Assembly (NCBI GenBank): GCA_947579605.1
Contig: OX388318.1
Span: 5,456,001-5,520,000 of the forward strand
DNA from: Athripsodes cinereus
Lineage: Eukaryota > Arthropoda > Insecta > Trichoptera > Leptoceridae
Direction: 5' to 3'
DNA: 64,000 bases
This document shows positions 34,701-44,979 of the stretch, piece after piece; the first letter of the stretch is position 1; each line of letters opens with the position of its first letter. Below the pieces are notes generated by a model. That model ran no database searches. It worked only from the letters and a program-made list of their open reading frames with translations, and was not told where the DNA came from. The position numbers and the translations under genes are program-made.

Positions 34701-37700
34701 AGACTAACTGTGCTGTAAAATCTAATTCATTCAGGACGAGTTCCAAATTAAAGACGCTAAATGTTTCATGTGAGATGTTTTATTAAGAAAAGAATGGGTC
34801 TAATTATTTTTTATTTGTTTATTTTACATATATAACAAAACATTTTCAGCATCTGTGGACCATCACCGTTGAGGAGTCTGGTGTCCTCAATGAGATACAA
34901 CTGATGAAAGATTTCTTCCTGGTTGGAAGGGGGGAGCTGTTTTTAGAGCTTTTGAGACTGACACAACACATCTTGGATGTGGCCCCCAATCATGTCTCAA
35001 CGAGAGGTAATCTTCTATTTATCTATGTCATGGTATTTCCCACTAGTAGGGTGGCCAATGGGCTAGCTTATGTAATGAACTTTTTATTCTACTTACAATC
35101 TAAGCACCATGCGCTTATGTTGACTTTTTTGTGTAGTCCATTGTTGGATTCAGTTGACTTTCTCGGTTAGATTTCTTAATCTACGTTAAGAAAATGCTTG
35201 TGTATATTTTGTCATTTTATGTTATTATTGTGTTTGTTTCTCTCGGCTAGAGGGACATTGAAAGAGTGTAGTCAAAAAATTTCACACATGGGATATTTTG
35301 TTCGGCTAGCCCTTCAGGCTGCCCACTATGGCATCTTTGGTGTGGAAAAGATTTGTTAAATATAGAATTTCAGATAAATGGAAGTCTTCAAACTTCTGCA
35401 GTATCTAGGTGGATGGTTGGTCTCTTTCAATGTTATATTCAGTTCCAAGATGTCTTTTTTTTAGACTTTACTACAAACTTATAGAGTGTAAAAGATGTAG
35501 CATTCAAAACTTCCTCCTATGCCCAGGTTTCTTAAAAGTCAGAATACTTCTATTTATCCACTCTTCTAGGCAAAACTTTCTTCTGCTGCTACGTAGGAAT
35601 CTTTTATGATAAATGTATGCCTTGCATGTCCCTCTTTAGAGGATAGAATGTTATAATAATCATACAATAGAAATAAATGAATAAATAAGAAGATATAACT
35701 ATGATGTGATAATGTGACATAACAGTTTTGACTATTTTTTTATTTTTAAATTCTAGATGTGAATCAAGCATTTAACATGGCAGCTAGGTCTCTGGCAAAT
35801 AGTCAAGATGTGGAGAAGTTCTATTTCACTCTTCCCTACTCAAAATTTGATGGCTCCACTAGCGATGCTGAATATGGAGTGCTGGGTAATCCATTATTTC
35901 CTATTATACATGTTATTCTTTTAAATCATTCAGAGATAGCTTACTACAGTTTATGAAATGGAAAAAATCATTACTCTGAATTAATAAATGAATCAGACAA
36001 TTAATTTTAGCGAAATTGTTCTATTACAGATGGATGGTCGACACTTGTACTGAATTACAAAGTAAAATGGCCCTTGCATTTACTATTCACTCCCGAGGTA
36101 TTATACCATTACAATGAGATGTTCAAGTTCTTACTGAGAGTTAAGAAGACCCAGCACCATCTGCACCTTTTGTGGTTCACACATACCAAGACTAGGAGAC
36201 ATAGGTAACACAGCGATGGGAAACAAACACAGAACCAAAAGACATTATCTGCTTATTATGGATTTTTTTGAAAAAGGAATTGAATACAATAATTACGTTA
36301 AATACATTTCTACAATACCCCACTGTAGAATCTAATGTCATAAATTTTCCATGGTTCATCTAAAGAGAATTATCTTCTTCTTCATCTTTCACTTTTTACT
36401 ATTCATCTTGGGAGCATAGTGTATTGGCTAACAGACTTTCTTTCAAAAAGTGTATAACTTATAATGATACTAGCCATCGCTCATATCCAAACTGAAATAG
36501 TGATGGCTTGAAGATATTTTTTATTTAACTTCTTTTTTCGACAAATTTGAGAGTTTGAAAAGTCTTTTGAGTGGATATTTTTGACTATACCTAACTATCT
36601 GAAGATGAATTCATATTAAGTTATCTATCTTCAGTTCCTAACTGGGATGCCTCAGGGTTACAAAATCCATATTAAGTTGCATTGGTTTAGCAACACTGTG
36701 TTTGATTTTAGGTTGCCAATCAGGTAATAATTATTTTGTTATTTCTTGTAGGACTTCAACATGGCAACTGCAAACAAAACTGATGTTCCTGGTGGATAAT
36801 CTCCAGCATTATTTACAATCTGATGTGTTGGAGAGCAATTACTCCAAACTGAGACATGATGCTGATAAAGTCAAAGACTTCGAACTACTCAAGAAGGCAC
36901 ACAATACATTCCTCATGGATATATTAAGTCAAGCATTTCTACTCAACCCGGTGAGAATCAATTGATTTCATAGTTTTAAAATATAGCGGATATTCAATGG
37001 TATGTGTGAATGAACTAAAATATTTGTACGAGGGTACTCACTTTACATTAAATGTCTTAGGAGGATATTAGATATTATGAGCACATTCACAAATGACGCT
37101 GTGCACTAACACATTCAGCAAAGATCTGTAGTGTCTTTGTAACACAGGGGAGATGATGGTCTTAGCTGTGTAATGTTTTACTGAGAATGTCTAATGATAT
37201 CAAAATGTTTATAAAAAAAAAGGTTTATTCATCTATAAGGTTTCACCAGTGTTAGGAATGTCGTGGTAGTAGGTGATTGAACTGGCATAGAATCACTTCG
37301 AATGTAGGTGACCTATTTCTGCTCTCTATTCCCAAGATAATTGTAGTAGGGAAAATGAAGAACAAGTAGAATTTTCTTTCCACGAAGTGTATTTTTCTTG
37401 TGTATTTTTATTTCAGGTTACTGAAGAAATGTCTGATAAAGATGAGCCAGACTACGGTTCCAACCCGGTAATGTCCAACATAGTGCAAGTGCTGCAACTG
37501 TGTGATGCATTCTGTACGATGGCCAAAGATACCACAGATCCTGAGGAAGAGGAGTATCACATTGTGGGATACACCAATAGGTGAGTATTTTTTTGTTTAT
37601 GTATTAAAACATCTTGATTAGAGAACCATGTTTACACAATGTTACAATGTCTGAGCTATGCCCAAGTTCAGTTAAGCAATAAATTTCTATTGCATGATCT

Positions 37701-38087
37701 ATATATCATTGGACAATCTCAAAACATTACTTAGCAAGGAGCGTGTTGACACACATCATCATTTGTGATATATTCAGTCTACTAGTTCATATCCTCCTGC
37801 GACATTAATTATTTTCAACCTGTTGGAGTGGAAAAATTTAAACCGGACACGAAAAAACAATTATTTTCAACTATGATAAAAAAAACTGCAAAGGCTTATT
37901 CTGATTTGGGACATTTTTTTACAATGATTACAGATTTGAAGCGTCAGTGGGCAAGTTACTCCAACTTTTAACAGCACTAAGGTCTCAGCCGTGTGGTGCC
38001 TACTTGGCTAGACTTCTCATGAGATTAGACTTCAACAGATGGTTCAGCAATACACACTATCTCAAGCAGTCACATTACCTTAGCTAG
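31788..38087 (+). CDS. TUBGCP4: Gamma-tubulin complex component 4 (GCP4)
   Basis: Twelve exons: 31788-31853, 32246-32396, 32757-33054, 33280-33481, 33977-34170, 34500-34626, 34850-35006, 35757-35885, 36030-36204, 36752-36950, 37417-37580 and 37934-38087. All are GT-AG. They join to 671 residues, close to the roughly 667 of human GCP4. It is a structural subunit of the gamma-tubulin ring complex that seeds microtubules. Family marks: the MIHDALFLLW start, a GRIP1 region with LPYYIPLSMAQKILFIGKSV, DFFLVGRGELFLELL, and a GRIP2 region with GWSTLVLNYKVKWPLHLLF followed by TPEVLYHYNEMFKFLLRVKK (gamma-tubulin-binding side), ending near RLLMRLDFNRWFSN. Neighbouring Sec20 is divergent. Introns carry LINE ends, a foldback and G-rich tracts. 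Confidence 0.95.
34207..34325. other. Two G-rich tracts in GCP4 intron 5
   Basis: GGGGGAGGGGGGGCGC at about 34210 and GGAGGGGGGGGGGTGCC at about 34310 flank a direct repeat of ACACATATACAAGAC / ACCCATATACAAGAC. The arrangement suggests a local duplication of about 103 bp around G-tracts. Confidence 0.6.
34662..34712 (-). mobile_element. LINE 3'-end fragment
   Basis: CTATCATAACATATACCATA then AGTGGAGTAGCCAGTAGACT is a diverged minus-strand copy of the LINE terminus (compare 16719-16773). It lies in an intron of GCP4. Confidence 0.45.
35022..35067 (-). mobile_element. LINE 3'-end fragment
   Basis: TATGTCATGGTATTTCCCAC then TAGTAGGGTGGCCAATGGGC is another diverged minus-strand copy of the same LINE terminus, 16 bases inside the next GCP4 intron. 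Confidence 0.45.
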
Positions 38088-38523
38088 TCCTTCCAATAGT
38101 AGCTTTTTTCTAAACAAATCTTATATTTTTTCAAATACTTATCCTCTCTTCCAACGGATGGCTGAACTGCTTTCAAGCTTTAGTCTCTAATTTAAAATTC
38201 TAAAATTTACTTTTAAAAATATTGGTACTTAGTTCATCATTTTGTGCAATCCTTTATCACGTTGAGGAAACTAAAAGAAGTGCATCTTGTGATTCAAAGT
38301 CCCATCTACTTATTCAATCAATCAAAATAATTTCAAATTGTACTGCATGTGCTAATGTCAACAGTAAAAAACAGCTCTCTCAGCGCGATTCACTAAAAAA
38401 GTTACAATATTTAGTTACATAATATCATATGCTTTGATGTCGGAGATTTTGAACTGTTTCAGTTTTTCCTGACAGATGATGATGAATGCATCTTGAATGA
38501 TAATTGAACAAATTGAAACAATA

Positions 38524-39254
38524 GTTTTCTTCTACTATAGATTGAACTAACATGAGAGAAACGTAAGGTCAACTCCATCTCAATGGTTACCGGTGTTGTC
38601 TAATATCGCACCGCCTGACCTACGCAGGTCCCATGCCATATTACGAGAAATGAATAAAATCAGGGAAAAAAGTCAACTACCAGCCTACGAAGACATATTT
38701 CACCCACCTCATAAAAGGCTCAAATCTCGAAAACCTATATGGACCGTCAATTCTGGGGAACTTGTATTAAAAAACAATAGAGGGAAAGATGGATCACAGG
38801 GGACACTACAAATAGGCACCTGGTAGTGGACCCCACAATCCAAGTACCTGGTTTTGATCTGCCGAGAAGGGTTTGGGTACAGCAAAATAGAGTGAGGACA
38901 GAACATGGATGCTGTAACTACTTGCTCTGGAGGTGGGGAAAAAGAGATTCCCCTGATTGTGAATGTGGAGATGTGCAGAGTGTGAGACACATAGTGCAGG
39001 ACTGCCATCTCAAAAAATTTAGCGGGGATCTGCGGGATATCCATGAAGCGAGACCGGAGGCGGTGAGCTGGCTCTCGACACTAGAGCCAAGACTGTAGAG
39101 GACACGACGCGGCCCACATGGGTTAAGATTCATCAACACTGAGCCATACGAAAAGTAAAGTAAGTAAGAGAAACGTCTTTCAACTGTCTAGGTCATTATC
39201 AAGAAGTTGAAAGTTGTCTTTCTCATATTTGTTTGATCTATAGTAGAAAGAAAC
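38524..39254. mobile_element. Foldback element split by a LINE insertion
   Basis: GTTTTCTTCTACTATAGAT at 38524 is the inverse of ATCTATAGTAGAAAGAAAC at 39236-39254. After removing the LINE insert 38565-39166 and one copy of its duplication, the two arms pair on through CTAACATGAGAGAAACG and CTTTCAAC/GTTGAAAG. The original element would have been about 120 bp. Confidence 0.7.
38565..39166 (+). pseudogene. 5'-truncated, frameshifted LINE fragment with 10-bp target-site duplication
   Basis: AGAGAAACGT at 38555-38564 is repeated at 39167-39176. The insert encodes, in two frames, the C-terminal end of a non-LTR reverse transcriptase ORF: LSNIAPPDLRRSHAILRE, then after a frameshift near 38790-38826 HLVVDPTIQVPGFDLPRRVW, NRVRTEHGCC, CECGDVQSVRHIVQDCHLKK and AVSWLSTL. 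The CxCGxxQ-x(2)-HI-x(3)-C pattern is a conserved end of such proteins in insects. It ends in an (AAGT)n-like tail. It cannot be functional: frameshifted, with no catalytic domains. Confidence 0.85.
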
Positions 39255-39684
39255 GCTTGTTTTAATTTATCCAATCATATAATTTTACTACTTGTGCACC
39301 AATACATTAAGTTGAATGATAAATTCGAAGACTGTATATAAGATGGTCAAGTTCCAAGTTTACCATCATGTAAAACTATTCAACTTATCATAAATATAGA
39401 TACAAGGATTTTTTTTAGAAGTTATTTGAAGCTTTTCTTGAGGTAAGGAATAAGTTGGAGAAAATCTGAAGACATAGAAGACTTTTTTATGTGCAGGGTA
39501 ACTTAAGAATCTCAAAAAATATTGTATGTAACATTTCTTAGTTGTAACTTGTATTTTGTCCCAAATAATTTGTTCATCCAAAATGTTGAGTTCTTTGCAA
39601 ATGTCATTCTCTTTATTTGTCTGAATTCAGCAATAAACACATTCCTCTTTGGAATCATTCTTATTTGATTCAATTCTGGTGTAT

Positions 39685-39925
39685 ATCGTCGTTGCATATT
39701 CAAAAAGAGGTATGTGCGAACATTTTTATTTAGGTATACTCTTTAAAAACTGTTCATTAGGACATTAAAATTGTACGGACTTTTTATTGGCAAGTATATT
39801 ATTCTTTAAGTATTGAATTTTAATATTTGATACTAAGAATAACTTTATAAAATGGTTATGATGTCATTATAAGCAGTTTATTCTAGAAATGTCAAAACAT
39901 TAATAAATTCACATACCCTTTTTTG
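39685..39925. mobile_element. MITE, copy 2 of the 19654 family
   Basis: TATCGTCGTTGCATATTCAA at the left, and about 230 bases with the same internal order as 19654-19924 (TTTTTATTGGCA, AAGTATTGAATTTTAATAT, ATGATGTCATTAT). The right terminal repeat is cut short after CACATACCCTTTTTTG. Confidence 0.85.
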
Positions 39926-40712
39926 TAACATTCATTATTTCCATGAAGTTTGACAAATGCAAACATAATATGTTGCTAAACTTTACTATTCTTTATAACA
40001 TTGAATGCTTTTAACTTAATTAATAAGCCTGGCGGCAACACCGTTCCCACAAATGAAACCCGTTTCACACTTTTTTACTTACATACAAGCTTTAAAAAGT
40101 TTTTGGAATTTAATGGAACAAATAAAATCAATCTCAAATATGTTGTTATTCATTATATATATATGTTAGAGGGAACCTACACTGTGTCAATAATTGTAAT
40201 TTTTTCATTATGGCCAATATATTATTCATGTTTTTTAAAACACTTTCAAAGATGATGGTGGGTCATTTCTAATGGCTATTTCTTACACTTTTTTAAATGT
40301 TAATAGAATATCTTCTTTGTCAAGAATTTGACATAAGTTTTGGATATCACAAAATATGACACACTTTCAATATAGATTAATGTGTCATTAAAAAGATCAT
40401 AAGAAGTGCTATAGCACTATGTTCATAAGTAAATTTGGCAAAAAATTGATATTATGATGATGGTGCAAGATTTGTTTCTTTGGTGCCATTTTATAATCCT
40501 TCTAGCGCCTCAAGAGCGCCGGTGTAGTTTACCTCTGTCATACAAATAAGTACATGTTATAATATATTATTGATTAGTTTATGTGCCATTATAACTACAA
40601 ATTTTACACAAAAGTATTAAAATAAAACAATTGATTAATTCATTTAAAAATTATTATTTCCATCAGTCGTCATTTCTTTGATTGGAAATTTATTTTTATT
40701 TCTCCTGTCATT

Positions 40713-43700
40713 TCATTCGTCCATGGCAACGTCTTCTTGGGCATCTCCAAAATTTTCTTTGCCATCTGGATGCTGCTCAAGGAATGTCCGTATCACAATG
40801 CACTTAGTCATATAGCAGTTGCAAGGAGTCGGATGTGTTTCTGTGAGTGGATCTTGTAAAGTCAGTTGGAGATTGTATCTAAAAAAATATCATCTTCTAA
40901 CTATTTTTTGTTATTATTACAGACTTCCTTATAAGTAAAATATACACAATACATTTGCTCCCTGCCTATTCATCAAATTTGGTCATTCAGGTTTAAGTTT
41001 AAAGCCATATTGTGAAATTTCAAAAATTTGGCTCTATGCATGCATTTACATTCATGTACAATTTGAGTATCTTTTAGGAAGTAATAGAGGTCAGAAAATT
41101 AGTTTCGAAGATAAAGGAATTGAATGAATAGCAGGGGCTTGCCATTCATTCTCAACACCTTAAGGTTTGAGAGATGTGTAAGAAATCCAACCTTAGTGCT
41201 GAATAATGAATGCACTATTGAAGCTGGTAGGTTTAATTTAATAGTCAAGACTGTTTGATAAACCAAAGGAAATCACATATGTCTTAATATTGACATACAT
41301 ACCTTCTTTTATTCTCTGAACATCTCTTCATCTCCAACTCCCAAGCAATGGGTTCACCCTTTTCCAACTCTTGTTCTTCAGGCAGTACTATAACTGTCTG
41401 TTTCCAGTGTGTCACAGGAGCTGATGGGCATGTGCTCAAAACTATAGGTTGGGAGTTGTCCTTATCAATCAGTAGAGGAAATACACATTCAAACCAAATG
41501 CACATCCCTTGGAATTTACCAGCTTTATTAGTACCTAAAATGAATAGATCATTTATAGAAAAATAATCTACCAGCATACATCATTGCTAGGGTCAGTCTG
41601 TTCATAAGGCAAACCAAACAAATACCTAGGGTCCTAAACTTTAACTCATAAGACATGTTTAAAAAAACGAGATTTAAGATATACAAGGATAGCCACAGGG
41701 GAAATTGTTTTTCAATAAACAAGCTATTGGATCTAACACATGGGAAGGATGTTTACAAAATCAACAGACAGTAGTAACAAGCATGTTATTCAATCATTGT
41801 CGTATGTACGACTCAGGGCTTTGAGTAGATATCTTAAGCCAACTGATCATAGCAGCTCATATCGGTCCAATCAGTAAATTTACTATTTGTAACGAAGATA
41901 CAGGTTGTCTTCTTTGTATTATTTTGAATGTTTTTTAAATATTCTACAATGCACATCCGTTACTTGATATTTTAAAATCGCGATCGATTTCGGTAAACCT
42001 TTACCATTGACGAGCGAGATAATACTAGTATTATGTGCATTGTAGAATATTTGCGGATTAGTATTATGTGCATTGTAGAATATTTAATGCGGATTAGTAT
42101 TATGTGCATTGTAGAATATGCGGATTAGTATTATGTGCATTGTAGAATATTTAAAAAACATTCTAAATGTCTCGTAACTGTTACATAGTTAATCCTTCTA
42201 AAATAACTGATATTCTTTGTATTAAATAAAAAAAATCCTCGTGCCTGAATTTGGGTTGGTTTATAAAATAAAATTTAATAAAAATAAAAGTGGATTGGTC
42301 TGTAACCTGATTATATAAAACTTTTAATTGATAATTTGGCATTTAAATTCTGCCTATGAGAAGCAAACATATTACTGTTTCTCGTAGATTTATGACAGCC
42401 GAGGGTTATGATACAACAGAGCAAACAAGTCCTGCTTCTATGATAGGGCTTTTGGCGTCGCAGGACCCGTCATTTGGAACCGACTCCCCGAGGACCTCCG
42501 AAAAAACCAGCCGATTACAACGTTCAGGAGCAAGCTGAAGACTTCGCTCTTCCAACATAGCTTCCCGCGCCCTTGAGATGGATACTCCATTAAACGGCGC
42601 CGAATAAATCATCCAATATAATAATAATAATAATATGATCTACTTTTAAGTATATAGACTTGCATCAACCGAATATAGTGGATTATCTCTACTGTTTTCT
42701 ATGATGAAATTGTGTCACTTTTTAACAAAATGCATACCTACGACATGTTTCAAAATATATTTATCTATTTCAAACGAACTATCTTCCTTTAAGTCTATCC
42801 AACAGAATGCAGTCTTTTCAGCCAGCAGATCATCAACCTCCACTTTCATAACTTCAGGCTTTCCACTTTTACTGTTCCTCAACTGTTTACCAACTGAATT
42901 TAGTTTCACTCCGCATACATCATTCCAGTACTCATAAACCGATGGAACACTGAAAAAAAAGAAAAATACTTACATAGGTTTATACTATAATTAAATTTGT
43001 TTCATTTTATGAAGCCTCTTATAGCACTATGTAAGTATGATTTAGACCTGAGGCCTGAGTCAATAACACATTTTCACGTTACGTTAACGTTCGAGTATAG
43101 ACGAAGTTGCAAGCAAGTGTCAATTTCGTTGCTAAGATACACAATAGTTACGAAAATGTACACTTTGGCGCAACGTCGTTTGCATTTTAACGCTAACGGA
43201 ACGAAAACGTAACGCTAAAATGTGTGTATGACTCAGGCCTCAGTAGTGTGTTATGTAACAGCACCTATAAGATCTATCGCATTCTGGACTAAAATAAGAA
43301 ATTTATCAGATAACTAAATCCTTTGCCCACCAAATAATTGTTGGAAGTCTCACATACTCATAAATACTATGTGGTTCAGATGTTTGATTACAGAAACTTA
43401 TACACGGAATAACAAATTGAAATAAACTTGATTTATTTAAGATGGATTTATCGCAAAAGGTGATATTTCTTCCAAATAACCAAAGAAATGTTTTTAATCA
43501 TAATTTATAAAATAACAAATGTACCTGCATGGAGCAACATAAATTGTGGCACTTTCAGGAAAGATCTTTCCGTCTTCTTTTAAGAATTCATTCCTGGCAT
43601 AAAAGACAGAATCCAACATGCCTTCATGTAAAAGATAGAATCCCATCCATTCGGAGACAATGATGTCAACTTTCTCTCCTTCGGGAAGTTTAACATCTTC

Positions 43701-44216
43701 CACTTTACTATGCAAAATCTGTAAAAATACAATCATGTATATTCATATAAATATAGCCAATCGTGTTTATATAGAAATACTTTATACATGTATTGCCAGT
43801 ATTTACATTGAAATACATATCCAAATGCCATTAGAAGTAAGAGTAAAAGTATTTTGTTATAACAATTATTTTAAATTAATAAAAATAAAACTAATTTTGA
43901 AATCATCCAGAAAATACACCGATATGGTTAAATGTACATGCATCAACCCGTAAGTTTTTTAAAACAAATTTATTATTGCCTCAATAACTCCTTCAAGCTT
44001 ATTCTCCTTGACAACATCATGGCACACTTTAGCCAAGTTACTGGCTTCCACGGCATACACCTTCTTGGCTCCTGCGAGAGCGCAGAACACAGACAAGATA
44101 CCAGAACCTGCTCCCACATCCATCACAACTTTCCCAGAGATGTATTCTTTGTTATCCATTATGGCAGCCTTGTAAGCTAGCATACGAGGTTCATCTCGAA
44201 GCATCAATTGATGAAC
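40713..44216 (-). CDS. Type I protein arginine methyltransferase, PRMT6-like, lacking its 5' exon
   Basis: Minus-strand exons: 44216-43980, 43718-43525, 42949-42738, 41534-41303 and 40878-40713. They give 346 residues to the stop. The enzyme transfers methyl groups from S-adenosylmethionine to arginine. Visible motifs: VHQLMLRDEPRM, motif I VMDVGAGSGILSVFCALAGA, post-I VYAVEAS, the double-E loop SEWMGFYLLHEGML with both glutamates, the THW loop in PVTHWKQT and the C-terminal beta-barrel. The double-E loop is closest in my memory to PRMT6; PRMT1- or PRMT2-like insect paralogues remain possible. The first exon shown starts at an acceptor (TTTTTAG) in phase 0, so the N-terminus with the expected YFxxY helix lies upstream. 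I find it nowhere in the 760 bases before the satellite. The intron between 43980 and 43718 has a GC donor. Confidence 0.85.
41926..42163. mobile_element. MITE with its right end amplified four times
   Basis: GAATGTTTTTTAAATATTCT at the left is inverted at the right (AGAATATTTAAAAAACATTC). The block TATTATGTGCATTGTAGAAT recurs four times at 33-36-bp spacing between about 42028 and 42150, so the right terminal region has been tandemly copied. A palindrome AAATCGCGATCGATTT lies in the centre. It is in an intron of the PRMT gene. Confidence 0.85.
42446..42640 (+). pseudogene. C-terminal fragment of a LINE ORF2 with (ATA)n tail
   Basis: In one frame the strand encodes FGVAGPVIWNRLPEDLRKNQ and then ITTFRSKLKTSLFQHSFPRP followed by a stop. 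This is the standard C-terminus of many non-LTR retrotransposon ORF2 proteins (WNxLPxxLR-x-FKxxLKTxLF). A short 3' end and an (ATA)n run follow at about 42618-42636. It is GC-richer than its intron and 5'-truncated, in the opposite sense to the host PRMT gene. Confidence 0.85.
43048..43243. mobile_element. MITE with about 35-bp TIRs
   Basis: CTGAGGCCTGAGTCAATAAC at the left and GTGTGTATGACTCAGGCCTC at the right are inverted repeats that extend into ACATTTTCACGTTACG / CGTAACGCTAAAATGT. It is 196 bp and non-coding, in an intron of the PRMT gene. Confidence 0.8.
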
Positions 44217-44979
44217 CTAAAAATAAATTAAAATAATATTTCAACTACTAATATTTTAGGAAACTTTGTAGCGATTTCTCAATACTGAGTTAGAATTTTA
44301 TAAATTGAATTCTTTTATCAATTTTCATTCTCAATCTCGATGACAAAATCTTTATATGCTGCAAAGGTATTTCTTTAAGTCGGTTTTTCAAAAATATAAA
44401 ACTAACACCATTTTATGTTCTTCAACAGTATCAATTCAGTAAGTTGAATAGTTTTGTAAACGGTGATACTGCATGGATCACAAAAATACTCATATGGAAT
44501 ATATTCATACACGTTATCGAAAATTTTGAATACAATTTTTAAACACCACACTGCACACGCTATATAGTCAACTGACTTAAAAAATATTAATTTTTAACAT
44601 ATTTTTAAAATAACTCCATGTTTTTGTCAGCTTTCTGATTATTAATATTCAAATAAAGTTGAAATGAACAAATATATTATATACTTTTTGAAACAATTGA
44701 AGTTAACTATTCCCATAAAATGTAATGTTCCCGATAGATTTACATCCCATATACCTACCAAAATATCTATTGGTAGGTATATGGGATGATAAAAATAAAA
44801 TTTCACATAGAACTTAAATCATATTTGCACCATTTGATTTCCTGAAGCATTTATTATCAACAGACAAAACAAAACATGAAGAAAATCTATGTCTTCTATC
44901 TGGTTTTCTAAGAAAGTATATTGCGCAAATAAAAAAACTAACTTTTTATCCATAATAAATACCTAAATGTTATTATTTT
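44217..44979. other. AT-rich stretch upstream of the PRMT exons
   Basis: I searched this stretch on the minus strand for the missing PRMT N-terminal exon and saw none. A perfect 19-bp hairpin (CATCCCATATACCTACCAA, 44743-44761 with 44770-44788) is the only structure noted. Confidence 0.6.

Larger units (their letters stand above)
38088..40712. other. Intergenic region between the convergent GCP4 and PRMT genes
   Basis: The region holds no host gene that I can support. It contains a foldback element interrupted by a LINE fragment (38524-39254) and a second copy of the MITE from 19654 (39685-39925). The stretch 39926-40712 shows only AT-rich sequence, including the likely PRMT 3' UTR end (TTTATTTTTATT at 40690-40701, the reverse of AATAAA signals). 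Confidence 0.6.

Noticed and set aside
43660..44180. Plus-strand open frames opposite the PRMT exons
   Set aside because: Shadow frames of conserved methyltransferase exons on the minus strand.
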